From NCBI GenBank assembly GCA_046565765.1, contig JBKHXX010000032.1, positions 1 to 64,000 of the forward strand: DNA of 64,000 bases. Reading direction: 5' to 3'. Below, piece by piece: positions 8,265 to 16,413 of this stretch. Position numbers and translations under genes: made by a program. Positions within the stretch are counted from its first letter, which is position 1. Each line of letters starts with the position of its first letter. The notes under the pieces were generated by a model that saw nothing but the letters and a program-made list of their open reading frames with translations, did no database searches and was not told where the DNA came from. This DNA comes from JBFMCT01 sp046565765 (lineage in GTDB: Bacteria; Actinomycetota; Acidimicrobiia; Acidimicrobiales; AC-14).

Positions 8265-8980
8265 CCCGGCGAGCCGGCGACGGCCGGCTCCATCACCGTC
8301 CAGAAGGCGTCGGCCCAGACCCGGTAGCCGCGGTCGTCGGGATGGAACCAGTCGGCGGCGAAGTCGGTGAGCATGGCGCCCCATCCCCGCTCTCGGGTGG
8401 CCTGGTAGAGACGGGCGACCGGCAGGGCGCGCGCCGCCGCCGACGCGGCCACGTACGCCGCCGCCTCGTGCGAGCTGCGGCCGATGGCGCCGTGCATGAA
8501 CCACGGGACGTCGGCCACGAACGTCCCCGGCGGCAGGGCGGCCACCAGGGCGTCGACGTCACGTCGGAACCGGCTCCGGTCGTAGCGCTTGACGTCGTTG
8601 GCGCCCACCGCCACCGTCACCACGTCGGGAGAGAGGCCGGCCAGGCGCGGAAGCTGCTCGTCCACCACGTCGGCCACCCGGGCGCCGCTCCGGCTCAGGT
8701 TGACGACCTGGACCGGTCGCCCGGTCGACGCCCGCAGCCGCTCGGCCAGCACGCCGACGTAGCCCCGGTCGGGCCGGCTCGCACCGATCCCCTGGGCGGT
8801 GGAGTCGCCCAGGGCCACGTAGACCAGGCCCCCGGGTTCGCCCTGGGGCGTCGACCAGTGGTCGCGGTAGCGGTCCACCGAGCGGCGCAGCTGGACCACC
8901 TCGACGCCTCTCCACCCGAGCAGGACGATGACCACCGCCAGAGCGGCGGAGACGACGCGGTGGCGACGGGCCGGACGCAC
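8261..8980 (-). CDS. SGNH/GDSL-family hydrolase, membrane anchored
   Basis: 239 residues if started at GTG 8980; a GTG at 9043 would overlap the divergent DUF3866 gene and is less likely. An N-terminal hydrophobic segment (VVSAALAVVIVLLGWRGV) anchors or exports the protein. SGNH blocks are visible: ALGDSTAQGIG (nucleophile Ser), VAVGANDVKR (block III Asn), and DWFHPDDRGY (block V Asp/His). It is probably an extracytoplasmic esterase or lipase; the substrate is unknown. The stop overlaps the pafA stop by four bases, tail to tail. Confidence 0.8.
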   Translation of the reverse strand: MRPARRHRVVSAALAVVIVLLGWRGVEVVQLRRSVDRYRDHWSTPQGEPGGLVYVALGDSTAQGIGASRPDRGYVGVLAERLRASTGRPVQVVNLSRSGARVADVVDEQLPRLAGLSPDVVTVAVGANDVKRYDRSRFRRDVDALVAALPPGTFVADVPWFMHGAIGRSSHEAAAYVAASAAARALPVARLYQATRERGWGAMLTDFAADWFHPDDRGYRVWADAFWTVMEPAVAGSPG

Positions 8981-9014
8981 GGACCCAGCATGCCCGCCCT
9001 CGTAGTCTTCGGCG

Positions 9015-10016
9015 GTGCCCCGCTTCGTCACCCTGGCCGTCACCGAGTCGATCTCCGAGCGGCCGGGCTTGCAACGGGTCGCGCTCGAGGACGGGAGCCG
9101 GGCCTACGTGCTGACCGAGCTGATCGGGCCGGTGGCGGTGGGGGACCGGGTGGTGGTGAACACCACGGCCGTCGACCTGGGCCTGGGCACCGGCGGCTGG
9201 CACGTCGTGCACTGGAACCTGGCGCGCGACGACTGGCATGCGCCCGGGCGCGGCCACGTGCTCAAGCTGCGCTACACGTCCCTCCAAGCCGACGTGGGCG
9301 TGGCCGAGGAGACGGCCGGCGACCTTCCCGGCCTCCTCGGCACCCCGGTGGTGGTGTGCGACCTCCACAGCCAGGTCGGGGTGGTGGCCGCCGCCTATGC
9401 CGCCACCGCCCCCGGCCGCCGCCTCGTCTACGTGATGACCGACTCCGCCGCCCTGCCGCTGCCCCTCTCGGACCTGGTCGCGGGCCTGCGGGACCGCGGC
9501 TTGTTGGCCGCCACCGTGACCGCCGGGCAGGCCTTCGGGGGCGACCACGAGGCGGTCAACGTCCACACCGCCCTGCTGGTGGCGGCCGGGCGGGCGAAGG
9601 CCGACGCCATCGTCGTCGGCCCCGGCCCAGGCGCGGTCGGGACGGGGACGGCGCTGGGGTTCGGCAGCCTCGACGCCGTCACCACCATCGAGGCCGCCAC
9701 CCGCCTGAGCGGGACGCCCATCGTGGCCGTGCGGTGGTCGGGGGCCGACGAGCGCGAGCGTCATCGGGGCCTCAGCCACCACACCGCCACCGTGCTGGCC
9801 TTCACCCCGTGGCCCGTGTGGGTGGCCCATCCGCTCGGCGAGGCCGTGCCCGAGGACCTCCAGCCCGAGCGCCACCGCATGGGTCCCGTGCCGGTGCCCG
9901 ACCTGGACATCGACGTCGACACGATGGGCCGCACTGCGAGCGACGACCCCGACTTCTTCCGGTGGACGGCGGCCGCAGGGGTGTTCGCGGCCCGGGTGGT
10001 CAGGGACGACGGGTGA
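9015..10016 (+). CDS. DUF3866 family protein
   Basis: 333 residues. The start VPRFVTLAVTESISERPGLQ and the blocks GHVLKLRYTSLQADVGVAEE, VVCDLHSQVG and GGDHEAVNVHTALLVA are the typical DUF3866 pattern found in actinobacteria and firmicutes. The function of the family is unknown. It often sits near mutT or processing genes, but no such neighbour is present here. The C-terminus overlaps the convergent acyl-CoA dehydrogenase-like gene by 17 bases. Confidence 0.8.
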   Translation: MPRFVTLAVTESISERPGLQRVALEDGSRAYVLTELIGPVAVGDRVVVNTTAVDLGLGTGGWHVVHWNLARDDWHAPGRGHVLKLRYTSLQADVGVAEETAGDLPGLLGTPVVVCDLHSQVGVVAAAYAATAPGRRLVYVMTDSAALPLPLSDLVAGLRDRGLLAATVTAGQAFGGDHEAVNVHTALLVAAGRAKADAIVVGPGPGAVGTGTALGFGSLDAVTTIEAATRLSGTPIVAVRWSGADERERHRGLSHHTATVLAFTPWPVWVAHPLGEAVPEDLQPERHRMGPVPVPDLDIDVDTMGRTASDDPDFFRWTAAAGVFAARVVRDDG

Positions 10017-10980
10017 GGCGGGCCAGGGTCGCAGCCCGCACGGGTGGCGTCTGGGCCTGGATGGCGTAGAACGATGCCTCCCGCAGCAGCCGCTGGGCGG
10101 GATGGTCGAGCGTCATCGAGCGCCCGCCGGTGGCGGTGACCAGGGCGTAGGCACACCGCACGGCCAGCTCCAGCGACCACGCCCGCAGCTCGACGAGCCG
10201 GTCGACGTCGTCCTGGGAGGCGGTGTAGGACCGGGCCCGGCAGTCCTCCCACTCGTCGCGTAGTGGGGCGGCGGCCGGAGATTCGGCCTCGGTCAGCAGG
10301 CGCAGGCACGTGGCCGCGACGCCGAAGGCGGCCGGGTTCGGCTGCGCCGTGACGCCCCGGTCGCGAGCCGCCCACTCGGCGAAGGGCAGCTCCGCGATCA
10401 CGTCCTCGCTGCCGACCGTCACCCCGTCGAACGACAGCCGCACCGTCCGGGAGGCCTGCATGACCGCCAGCGGGAGCGGGTCGGAGGCCCGTCCACCGTC
10501 GCCCGGCAGGGCCACGAACACCACCCCGTCCCCGCAGCGGGCCGCCACCGCGAACATCCCGGCCATGCCCCAGGACGTGACCCACGGCGCCTCGCCGGCG
10601 AGGACGTACCCGCCCCCGGCGGCGGGCTGGGCCACGACCGGCGGCGGGCCGGGGCGGCGGAGGTGGGCGAAGGCCACGCCCCCCAGCACGTCGCCGGCCA
10701 GCAGGGCGGGCAGCCAGCGGTCGGCGAGGGCCAGGTTGGGCGACGCGGCCAGCAGCCGCACGGGGGCGTGGTGCTGGACCCACACGAAGAAGGTGGCCCC
10801 GCACGCCCCGGCCAGGGCCTCGTACACCGCCCTGGCCGTCGACTTGGCCCCTCCGTGCACCCGGAACAGGCCGGCCTCGCGCAACGCCCGCAGGTGCCCG
10901 TCGGGGATGTGGTCGGCCCGGTCGACGGCCGCCGCCGCCGGCGCCAGCACGTCGTCCGCCACCCGCCGGGCGCCCGCCAC
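10000..10980 (-). CDS. Acyl-CoA dehydrogenase-like flavoprotein, short
   Basis: 326 residues from GTG 10980. The N-terminal helical region (ADHIPDGHLRALREAGLFRV) is the acyl-CoA dehydrogenase N domain. YVLAGEAPWVTSWGMAGMFAVAA fits the flavin/substrate middle domain, and the C-terminal helices follow. It is shorter than typical family members (about 380) and the usual C-terminal catalytic Glu region is not obvious, so the reaction is uncertain. Upstream, in-frame CTG at 11034-11032 overlaps the stop of the regulator gene as CTGA and would add 18 residues. The position directly after the SufR-like regulator on the same strand suggests one transcription unit. Confidence 0.65.
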   Translation of the reverse strand: MAGARRVADDVLAPAAAAVDRADHIPDGHLRALREAGLFRVHGGAKSTARAVYEALAGACGATFFVWVQHHAPVRLLAASPNLALADRWLPALLAGDVLGGVAFAHLRRPGPPPVVAQPAAGGGYVLAGEAPWVTSWGMAGMFAVAARCGDGVVFVALPGDGGRASDPLPLAVMQASRTVRLSFDGVTVGSEDVIAELPFAEWAARDRGVTAQPNPAAFGVAATCLRLLTEAESPAAAPLRDEWEDCRARSYTASQDDVDRLVELRAWSLELAVRCAYALVTATGGRSMTLDHPAQRLLREASFYAIQAQTPPVRAATLARLTRRP

Positions 10981-11030
10981 CAGCGGGGCGTCGGGCGGCT
11001 CCTCCCCGCCGCCGGGGGCGAAGACGTCGA

Positions 11031-11675
11031 TCAGCCGTCCTGGGGGCGGGGGCAGACCCGGTAGCAGCACACCGGGTCGCCGGCCATGGTGTGCGACTCC
11101 CGGGTCACCTCCACCTCGGGGCCGAGCACCCGGCGGAACAGCACCAGCTCCATGTTGCAGACCACGGAGTGCTTCTCCGCCACCCGGTGGATGGCGCAGT
11201 TGTTCTCGACGAGGAGCACCTCGCCGTCGTCCACCGGGTGGCACTCGGTGACGTAGCCGCCCTGGTCGCGCAGCTCGGCCAGCACCCGCACCTTGTCGAC
11301 CGGGTCGTCCACCCCGTCGAGGGCGGCCTCGTACTGGGCCACCAGCTTCTCGGTGCGGCGCGCCAGCACCGCCTCCACGGTCTCGGGGCCGGCCTCCTCG
11401 GCCAGGTCCTCGAGCAGGTCGTTGGCGAGGGCGTCGTAGCGGCGGGGGAACAGCTCCAGGCCGGTGGGGGAGAGCCGCCAGCCGACGGGCGGACGGCCGA
11501 CGCCACCGCCGGGAGGTCGGGCGGCCGCCACCTGCACGACCAGCTGCTCGGCGGCCAAGGCGTCGAGGTGGCGGCGCACGCCGACCACGCTGAGCGACAG
11601 CGACCGGGCCAGCTCGTTGACCGTTATCCCCGGCCGGGTGCGCAGCAACAGCAGCAGGTCGCGCCGGGTGGTCAC
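11031..11675 (-). CDS. SufR-like winged-helix regulator with Fe-S-type cysteines
   Basis: 214 residues from GTG 11675; TTG 11678 and GTG 11717 are alternative starts. An N-terminal winged helix (TRRDLLLLLRTRPGITVNEL, then ARSLSLSVVGVRRHLDAL) is followed by helices. The C-terminal region has cysteines in TECHPV, ENNCAIH, VVCNMEL and DPVCCYRV, the pattern of SufR/Rv1460-type proteins that ligate an iron-sulfur cluster and repress suf genes. No suf operon is in the window. It is divergent from pafB, so it may control that operon or the dehydrogenase gene it precedes. Confidence 0.75.
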   Translation of the reverse strand: MTTRRDLLLLLRTRPGITVNELARSLSLSVVGVRRHLDALAAEQLVVQVAAARPPGGGVGRPPVGWRLSPTGLELFPRRYDALANDLLEDLAEEAGPETVEAVLARRTEKLVAQYEAALDGVDDPVDKVRVLAELRDQGGYVTECHPVDDGEVLLVENNCAIHRVAEKHSVVCNMELVLFRRVLGPEVEVTRESHTMAGDPVCCYRVCPRPQDG

Positions 11676-11733
11676 CAACCGTTCAGGGTACCGGGGCGCC
11701 TGCGGGGCCTCCGACACGCCTACCTTGGCGGCC

Positions 11734-12654
11734 GTGAACCGGCTGGAGCGGCTGATCAACCTCGTCGCCGCCCTGCTCCAGACCGAGCGGCCACTGACCG
11801 CCGAGGACCTGCGGGAGCGGGTGCCGGGCTACGCCGAGGACAAGGCCGCCTTCCGGCGGGCCTTCGAGCGGGACAAGGAGACCCTGCGGGACCTGGGCGT
11901 GCCCATCGTGGTGGAGACGGTGCCCGGGACGAACCCGCCCCTCGACGGCTACCGCGTCCCCAAGGAGGACTACTACCTGCCCGACCCGGGCCTGGGTGAA
12001 GACGAGCTGGCCGCCCTCAACCTGGCCGCCACCACCGTGCGCATGGACGTGGGCAGCGGCGTCGAGGCCCTCTGGAAGCTGGGGGGCGAGGTGGCCGAAG
12101 CCGGCCCTGCGCCCGCCATGGCCGCCGCCCTGCCCGGCACCGCCCACCTCGTCCCCCTGTTCGGCGCCATCTCCGCCCGCCGGCCGGTGTGGTTCGACTA
12201 CCGGGGGCGGCGGCGTGCCCTCGACCCCCACCGGCTGTCGTTCCGCAACGGCCACTGGTACCTCTCCGCCCACGACCGCGACGCGGAGGAGGAGCGCTCG
12301 TACCGCCTCGACCGCATCGAATCGGCGGTGGAGGCCGGTGAGCCCGGGACTGCCGCTCCCGCCGCCACCGCGTCCACCGGCCTGGCATCGCCGTGGGAGC
12401 TGGGCGCGGAGGAGCCGGTGACGGCCCGGCTGCTGGTGGACGCCGAGCAGGCGGGATGGGCCGAGGGCCACGTGGGCCCCGGCGCGGTGGCCGAGCGCCG
12501 CCCGGACGGGGCGGTGGTGCTGGAGGTGCGGGTCACCAACCGAGACGCCTTCCGGTCGTTCGTGCTCGGATTCCTCGACCACGCCGAGCTGCTCGGCCCG
12601 CCCGAGCTGCGCGACGAGCTGGTGGCGTGGCTGGAGGCCCTGTGCCGAGGCTGA
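11734..12654 (+). CDS. pafB: WYL-domain transcriptional regulator PafB
   Basis: 306 residues, GTG start. An N-terminal winged helix (VNRLERLINLVAALLQTERP) is followed by a WYL domain in which RRALDPHRLSFRNGHWYLSAHD carries the conserved Trp-Tyr-Leu. PafB and PafC form a heterodimer that activates DNA-damage genes independently of LexA in mycobacteria; the WYL domain senses single-stranded DNA. The C-terminal WCX extension is present (LEVRVTNRDAFRSFVLGFLD). It overlaps pafC by 13 bases. Divergent from the SufR-like gene, with 58 bases or less between starts. Confidence 0.88.
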   Translation: MNRLERLINLVAALLQTERPLTAEDLRERVPGYAEDKAAFRRAFERDKETLRDLGVPIVVETVPGTNPPLDGYRVPKEDYYLPDPGLGEDELAALNLAATTVRMDVGSGVEALWKLGGEVAEAGPAPAMAAALPGTAHLVPLFGAISARRPVWFDYRGRRRALDPHRLSFRNGHWYLSAHDRDAEEERSYRLDRIESAVEAGEPGTAAPAATASTGLASPWELGAEEPVTARLLVDAEQAGWAEGHVGPGAVAERRPDGAVVLEVRVTNRDAFRSFVLGFLDHAELLGPPELRDELVAWLEALCRG

Positions 12655-13583
12655 GCGCCGAGGCCCGCCTCCACCGCCTCCTCGCCCTGGTGCCCTGGGT
12701 GGCGGCTCACGACGGGCCGCCGGTGGCCGACGTGTGCGCCCGCTTCGGCTGCACGGAAGAGGAGCTGGTCGACGACGTCGAGCTGCTGTTCCTGTGCGGG
12801 TTGCACCCCTACACGCCCGACATGCTCATCGAGGTCGACATCGCCGACGGGCGGGTGTGGATCCGCTACGCCGAGTACTTCTCGCGCCCCCTGCGCCTGA
12901 CCCCGGCCGAGGGCCTGGCCCTGCTGGCCGCCGGCCAGGTCGCCCTGGCCACGCCCGGCGCCGACCCCGAGGGGCCGCTGGCCAGGGGCCTGCACAAGCT
13001 GGCGGCGGCGCTCGGCGTGGGCGGCACCGAGGCGGTGGAGGTGGCGCTGGGGGCGGCCGCCGCCGAAGTGCTGTCCGACCTCCAGGACGCCGCCGGTCGG
13101 TACCGCCAGGTCGAGATCGAGTACTACAGCTTCGGCCGCGACCGCTGGAGCGAGCGGGTGGTCGACCCCTACGCGGTGTTCTCGGCCGGCGGCCAGTGGT
13201 ACCTGGCCGCGTGGTGCCACGCCGTCGACGACGAGCGGCTGTTCCGGGTCGACCGGGTGCGCCGGGCCCGCGTGCTCGACTCCGGCTTCGACCCGCCCGC
13301 CACGCCCCCCGACTTCGCCGTCTACCGTCCCCGTCCCGAAGACGAGCGGGTGACCCTCGAGCTGGAACAGGACGGGCAGTGGGTGCTCGACCAGTACCCG
13401 GCCGATGCGGTGGAGCGGTTGGACGGGGGGCGGGCCCGGGTGACGCTGGCGATCAGCGAGCGGGCCTGGCTGGAGCGGTTGCTGCTGCGCCTCGGTCCCG
13501 CCGCCCGGGTGGTGGCCGGCGATGCCGGAGTGGGCCCGGCCGCCGCGTGCCGGCTCCTGGAGCGCTACCGCGGCCGAGGGTAG
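12642..13583 (+). CDS. pafC: WYL-domain transcriptional regulator PafC
   Basis: 313 residues from GTG 12642. The N-terminal domain (ARLHRLLALVPWVAAHDGPP, VADVCARFGCTEEEL) is a variant winged helix. The WYL domain reads WSERVVDPYAVFSAGGQWYL, and a WCX-like C-terminal part follows. It is the partner of PafB in a DNA-damage activator. The order pafB-pafC-tatA-tatC-helY is the mycobacterial arrangement, here with lepB and a phosphodiesterase gene inserted. Confidence 0.88.
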   Translation: MPRLSAEARLHRLLALVPWVAAHDGPPVADVCARFGCTEEELVDDVELLFLCGLHPYTPDMLIEVDIADGRVWIRYAEYFSRPLRLTPAEGLALLAAGQVALATPGADPEGPLARGLHKLAAALGVGGTEAVEVALGAAAAEVLSDLQDAAGRYRQVEIEYYSFGRDRWSERVVDPYAVFSAGGQWYLAAWCHAVDDERLFRVDRVRRARVLDSGFDPPATPPDFAVYRPRPEDERVTLELEQDGQWVLDQYPADAVERLDGGRARVTLAISERAWLERLLLRLGPAARVVAGDAGVGPAAACRLLERYRGRG

Positions 13584-13617
13584 GGTGCAGGGTGGCCTGG
13601 GGTAGCCTCACCGTCAC

Positions 13618-14241
13618 ATGACGTCGCCCGGCTCGCCCTGGCCCTCACCGCCCTCCCCGTCACACCAGCCGGCGCCGCCGCCCGTGCCCGTGGCCGACGA
13701 GCCGGTCAAGCGCAAGCCCTCGGGGCTGCGCAACGCGGTGGAATGGGTCGTCATCATCGCCGGCGCCCTGCTGGTGGCCTTCGTCGTCAAGACGTTCCTG
13801 GTCCAGGCGTTCTACATCCCGTCGGGCTCGATGATGCCCACGCTGGAAGAGCAGGACCGGGTGCTGGTCAACAAGCTCTCCTACGACCTCCACGACGTCG
13901 AACGGGGCGACCTGATCGTCTTCGAGGGGCCCGACCAGGCCCCGGGCCAGGTGAAAGACCTGATCAAGCGGGTCATCGCCCTGCCGGGCGAGACGGTCGA
14001 GGCCCGTGAGGGCTTCATCTACATCGACGGCAAGCTGCTGGAGGAGCCCTACCTCGGCGCCGGCATCACCACCGGTCCCCTAGAACCCCACACCATCCCC
14101 GCGGGCCACTACTGGGTGATGGGGGACAACCGCGGCAACTCCCGCGACAGCCGGTTCTTCGGGCCCATCGAGGAAGGCTCCATAATCGGCAAGGCCTTCG
14201 TGCGGGTCTGGCCGATCAACCACTTCCGCTTCTTCTTCTAG
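13618..14241 (+). CDS. lepB: Signal peptidase I
   Basis: 207 residues. A proline/serine-rich cytoplasmic tail (about 1-38) is followed by one transmembrane helix (NAVEWVVIIAGALLVAFVVK). The catalytic Ser lies in FYIPSGSMMPTL and the catalytic Lys in IKRVIALPGE. The closing box reads YWVMGDNRGNSRDSRFFGP. It cleaves Sec and Tat signal peptides at the outer face of the membrane. It lies next to tatABC genes, so export functions are clustered. Confidence 0.95.
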   Translation: MTSPGSPWPSPPSPSHQPAPPPVPVADEPVKRKPSGLRNAVEWVVIIAGALLVAFVVKTFLVQAFYIPSGSMMPTLEEQDRVLVNKLSYDLHDVERGDLIVFEGPDQAPGQVKDLIKRVIALPGETVEAREGFIYIDGKLLEEPYLGAGITTGPLEPHTIPAGHYWVMGDNRGNSRDSRFFGPIEEGSIIGKAFVRVWPINHFRFFF

Positions 14242-14999
14242 CTGCGGGCGGTTCCCAGCACCGCCACCAGGCGGTCCACGTGGTCGCTGTGGACTCCGTC
14301 GATGCCCATGCGGACGAGGTCGCGGATCTCGCGCTCGTGCTGGGCGTCCCAGGCGAAGGCCAGCCGCTCGAAGCGGTGGAAGAGCACGGTCAGCCCGCCC
14401 GTCCACTCGGTGCAGTGGAGGTTTACGGCGTCGATCCTCGCCGACGCCAGCTCGGCCGCCCGCCGCTCCAGGCCCTCCTTGACCTCCCGCGCCCGCACGC
14501 TGTTGACCAGCCGCACGTCGGGCTCCTGCTCCCGCCACCCGGCCAGCACCGTGGGCGAGGGGTGGCACAGCCACAGGCGCTTGGGCGCCCCCGGCGAGGC
14601 GGCCCGGGCAGCCGCCACCACCGCCGGCCCGGCGGCGGGGTCCTTGACGTCGACCGACAGCTCGAAGGCGGTGCCGCAGGTGGCGTAGAGGTCGTCCAGG
14701 GTGGGGAGGTGGGCCAGCTCGTCGCGGCGGAACCCGGCGACGGGCCGGCGCCGGAGCCCCCGGCGGACCACCCCGTCGTGATCGAGGACGACCTGCCCGT
14801 CGGCGGTCAGCCAGGCGTCGGTCTCCAGCCCGCCGGCGCCCATCTCCAGGGCGCGCCGGAACGCCTCCAGGGTGTTCTCGGGGGCGTGGGCCCGGCCGCC
14901 CCGGTGGGCGAAGGCGATGGGGGGGCGGCGGAGCGGCTCGACGGGAGACGAATGTAACTGAGCACCCTGGGGCACATCGAGGCCCGCCACCAGTACCAT
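14238..14999 (-). CDS. Glycerophosphodiester phosphodiesterase
   Basis: 253 residues from ATG 14999; GTG 14975 is an alternative that leaves more room for a promoter. IAFAHRGGRAHAPENTLEAF is the hallmark GDPD motif with the catalytic His-Arg and metal Glu. LETDAWLTADGQVVLDHD supplies the second metal site and catalytic His, and GIDGVHSDHVD closes the TIM barrel. It hydrolyses glycerophosphodiesters to glycerol-3-phosphate plus alcohol. No signal peptide, so it is cytoplasmic. It overlaps lepB tail to tail by four bases and starts seven bases from a divergent gene. Confidence 0.88.
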   Translation of the reverse strand: MVLVAGLDVPQGAQLHSSPVEPLRRPPIAFAHRGGRAHAPENTLEAFRRALEMGAGGLETDAWLTADGQVVLDHDGVVRRGLRRRPVAGFRRDELAHLPTLDDLYATCGTAFELSVDVKDPAAGPAVVAAARAASPGAPKRLWLCHPSPTVLAGWREQEPDVRLVNSVRAREVKEGLERRAAELASARIDAVNLHCTEWTGGLTVLFHRFERLAFAWDAQHEREIRDLVRMGIDGVHSDHVDRLVAVLGTARS

Positions 15000-15006
15000 C
15001 GGCGGC

Positions 15007-15210
15007 ATGTGGGCCCTGTGGCTGATCCCCGTCGTCGTGCTCGCCGTCGGCATGTACTTCCTGCTGAAGGCCTTCGTGCGGGTCAACCAGGCCATGGTCG
15101 AGATGCGCGAGACCCTGGCCGAGCTGGGTGAGATGGGCCCCCGCCTCCAGCGCCTGGCCGGCGACGTGAGCCAGCTGGCCGAGAACATCGAGGAGAAGCG
15201 CCGCCAGTAA
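15007..15210 (+). CDS. Small single-pass membrane protein with coiled coil
   Basis: 67 residues. An N-terminal transmembrane helix (LWLIPVVVLAVGMYFLLKAF) is followed by an amphipathic coiled coil (QAMVEMRETLAELGEMGPRL) and a basic tail. The layout resembles TatA/TatB in outline but lacks the glycine hinge motif. It lies nine bases before the tatA/B gene, so it may be part of the Tat operon. Function unknown. Confidence 0.7.
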   Translation: MWALWLIPVVVLAVGMYFLLKAFVRVNQAMVEMRETLAELGEMGPRLQRLAGDVSQLAENIEEKRRQ

Positions 15211-15219
15211 GGTGGCATC

Positions 15220-15648
15220 ATGCCCTCCTCGCTGGGCCCCGCCGAGATCCTCGTCATCCTGGTCGTGGCGCTGATCGTGCTGGGGCCGGCCCGGTTGCCG
15301 CAGGCCGGTCGCCAGGTCGGCAAGGCGCTGGCCGAGGTGCGGCGCTGGACGCGCGACGTGCAGTCGGAGGTCAAGTCCGCCTTCGACGTCGACGAGCGGC
15401 GGCCGTCGTACTCCGACCCCATCCCCACCACGCCCGACTGGCGGAACGCGGCGCCCACCGCCCCCATCGAGCCGCTGCCCGACGACCCGGTGCAGCCCGA
15501 GCCCACGTCCACCCCGGGCCCCTCGGGCGAGCCCACCCCGGAGCCGGTGCTGCCGGTCATCGACGTGCCCCCCGCCCCGGACGAGCCGCCGGCTCCGTCG
15601 GACCCGGCCCAGTCGGCGGAAGGACCGCCGGCAGGCACCCGCGCCTGA
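15220..15648 (+). CDS. tatA: Twin-arginine translocase subunit TatA/TatB
   Basis: 142 residues. LGPAEILVILVVALIVLGPARLPQAGRQVGKAL is the short transmembrane helix, the GP-hinge and the amphipathic helix of TatA/B. A long Pro/Glu/Asp-rich tail follows, as in actinobacterial TatB-like proteins. TatA versus TatB cannot be settled by sight. It forms the Tat pore or receptor with TatC, encoded 69 bases downstream. Confidence 0.88.
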   Translation: MPSSLGPAEILVILVVALIVLGPARLPQAGRQVGKALAEVRRWTRDVQSEVKSAFDVDERRPSYSDPIPTTPDWRNAAPTAPIEPLPDDPVQPEPTSTPGPSGEPTPEPVLPVIDVPPAPDEPPAPSDPAQSAEGPPAGTRA

Positions 15649-15717
15649 GCGGCGCCCGGCAGTTCCGCCGAGATCGCCATCTTCTCCGAGGATCCCGACG
15701 ACGACCTGGGCGAGCGC

Positions 15718-16413
15718 ATGTCGCTCGTCGAGCACCTCACCGAGCTCCGCCGCCGGGTCATTGTCTGCGTCATCGCCGTCGGCCTGGGCGGGCTGGTCGC
15801 CTTCCTGCTCTACGAGCGCATCCTCGACTTCCTCATCGGGCCCTACGAGGAGATCACCGGGCGCACGACCCTGCTCATCACCGACCCCCTGGAGGGGTTC
15901 ACCACCCGCCTGAAGATCGCCGCCTTCGGCGGGCTGTTCCTGGCCTCGCCGGTCGTGTTGTGGCAGGCGTGGCGGTTCATCACCCCGGGCCTGCACAAGC
16001 GGGAGAAGCGCTACGCCATCCCCTTCATCCTGTCGTCGATCGTGCTGTTCGTGGCCGGGGCGGCCCTGGCCATGCTCACCTTCGACAACGCCCTGCGCTT
16101 CCTGGTGGCCGTGGGCGGGGAGAACCTGGAGGCCTTCTTCACCCCGTCGAAGTACCTCAGCCTGATCGTGCTGATGATGGTGGCGTTCGGGATCGCCTTC
16201 GAGTTCCCCGTGCTGCTGGTGTTCCTCCAGCTGGCCCGGGTACTGACCAGCCAGCGGCTGCGCAGCTGGCGCCGGCCCGCCCTCGTCGTGATCGTGATCG
16301 TGGCCGCCGTCATCACCCCCAGCCAGGACCCCTACTCCCTGTTCGCCATGGTCGTGCCCATGTACCTGTTCTACGAGGGCGCCATCCTCATCGGCAGGCT
16401 GCTCAAGCGGTGA
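15718..16413 (+). CDS. tatC: Sec-independent protein translocase TatC
   Basis: 231 residues with six predicted transmembrane helices. The start MSLVEHLTELRRRVIVC is the conserved N-terminal TatC motif, and RFITPGLHKREKR and SQDPYSLFAMVVPMYLFYE are conserved loops. It binds twin-arginine signal peptides together with TatB. ATG 15718 begins directly at the family motif. The stop overlaps the helY start (GTGA, 16410-16413), so the two are translationally coupled. Confidence 0.95.
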   Translation: MSLVEHLTELRRRVIVCVIAVGLGGLVAFLLYERILDFLIGPYEEITGRTTLLITDPLEGFTTRLKIAAFGGLFLASPVVLWQAWRFITPGLHKREKRYAIPFILSSIVLFVAGAALAMLTFDNALRFLVAVGGENLEAFFTPSKYLSLIVLMMVAFGIAFEFPVLLVFLQLARVLTSQRLRSWRRPALVVIVIVAAVITPSQDPYSLFAMVVPMYLFYEGAILIGRLLKR

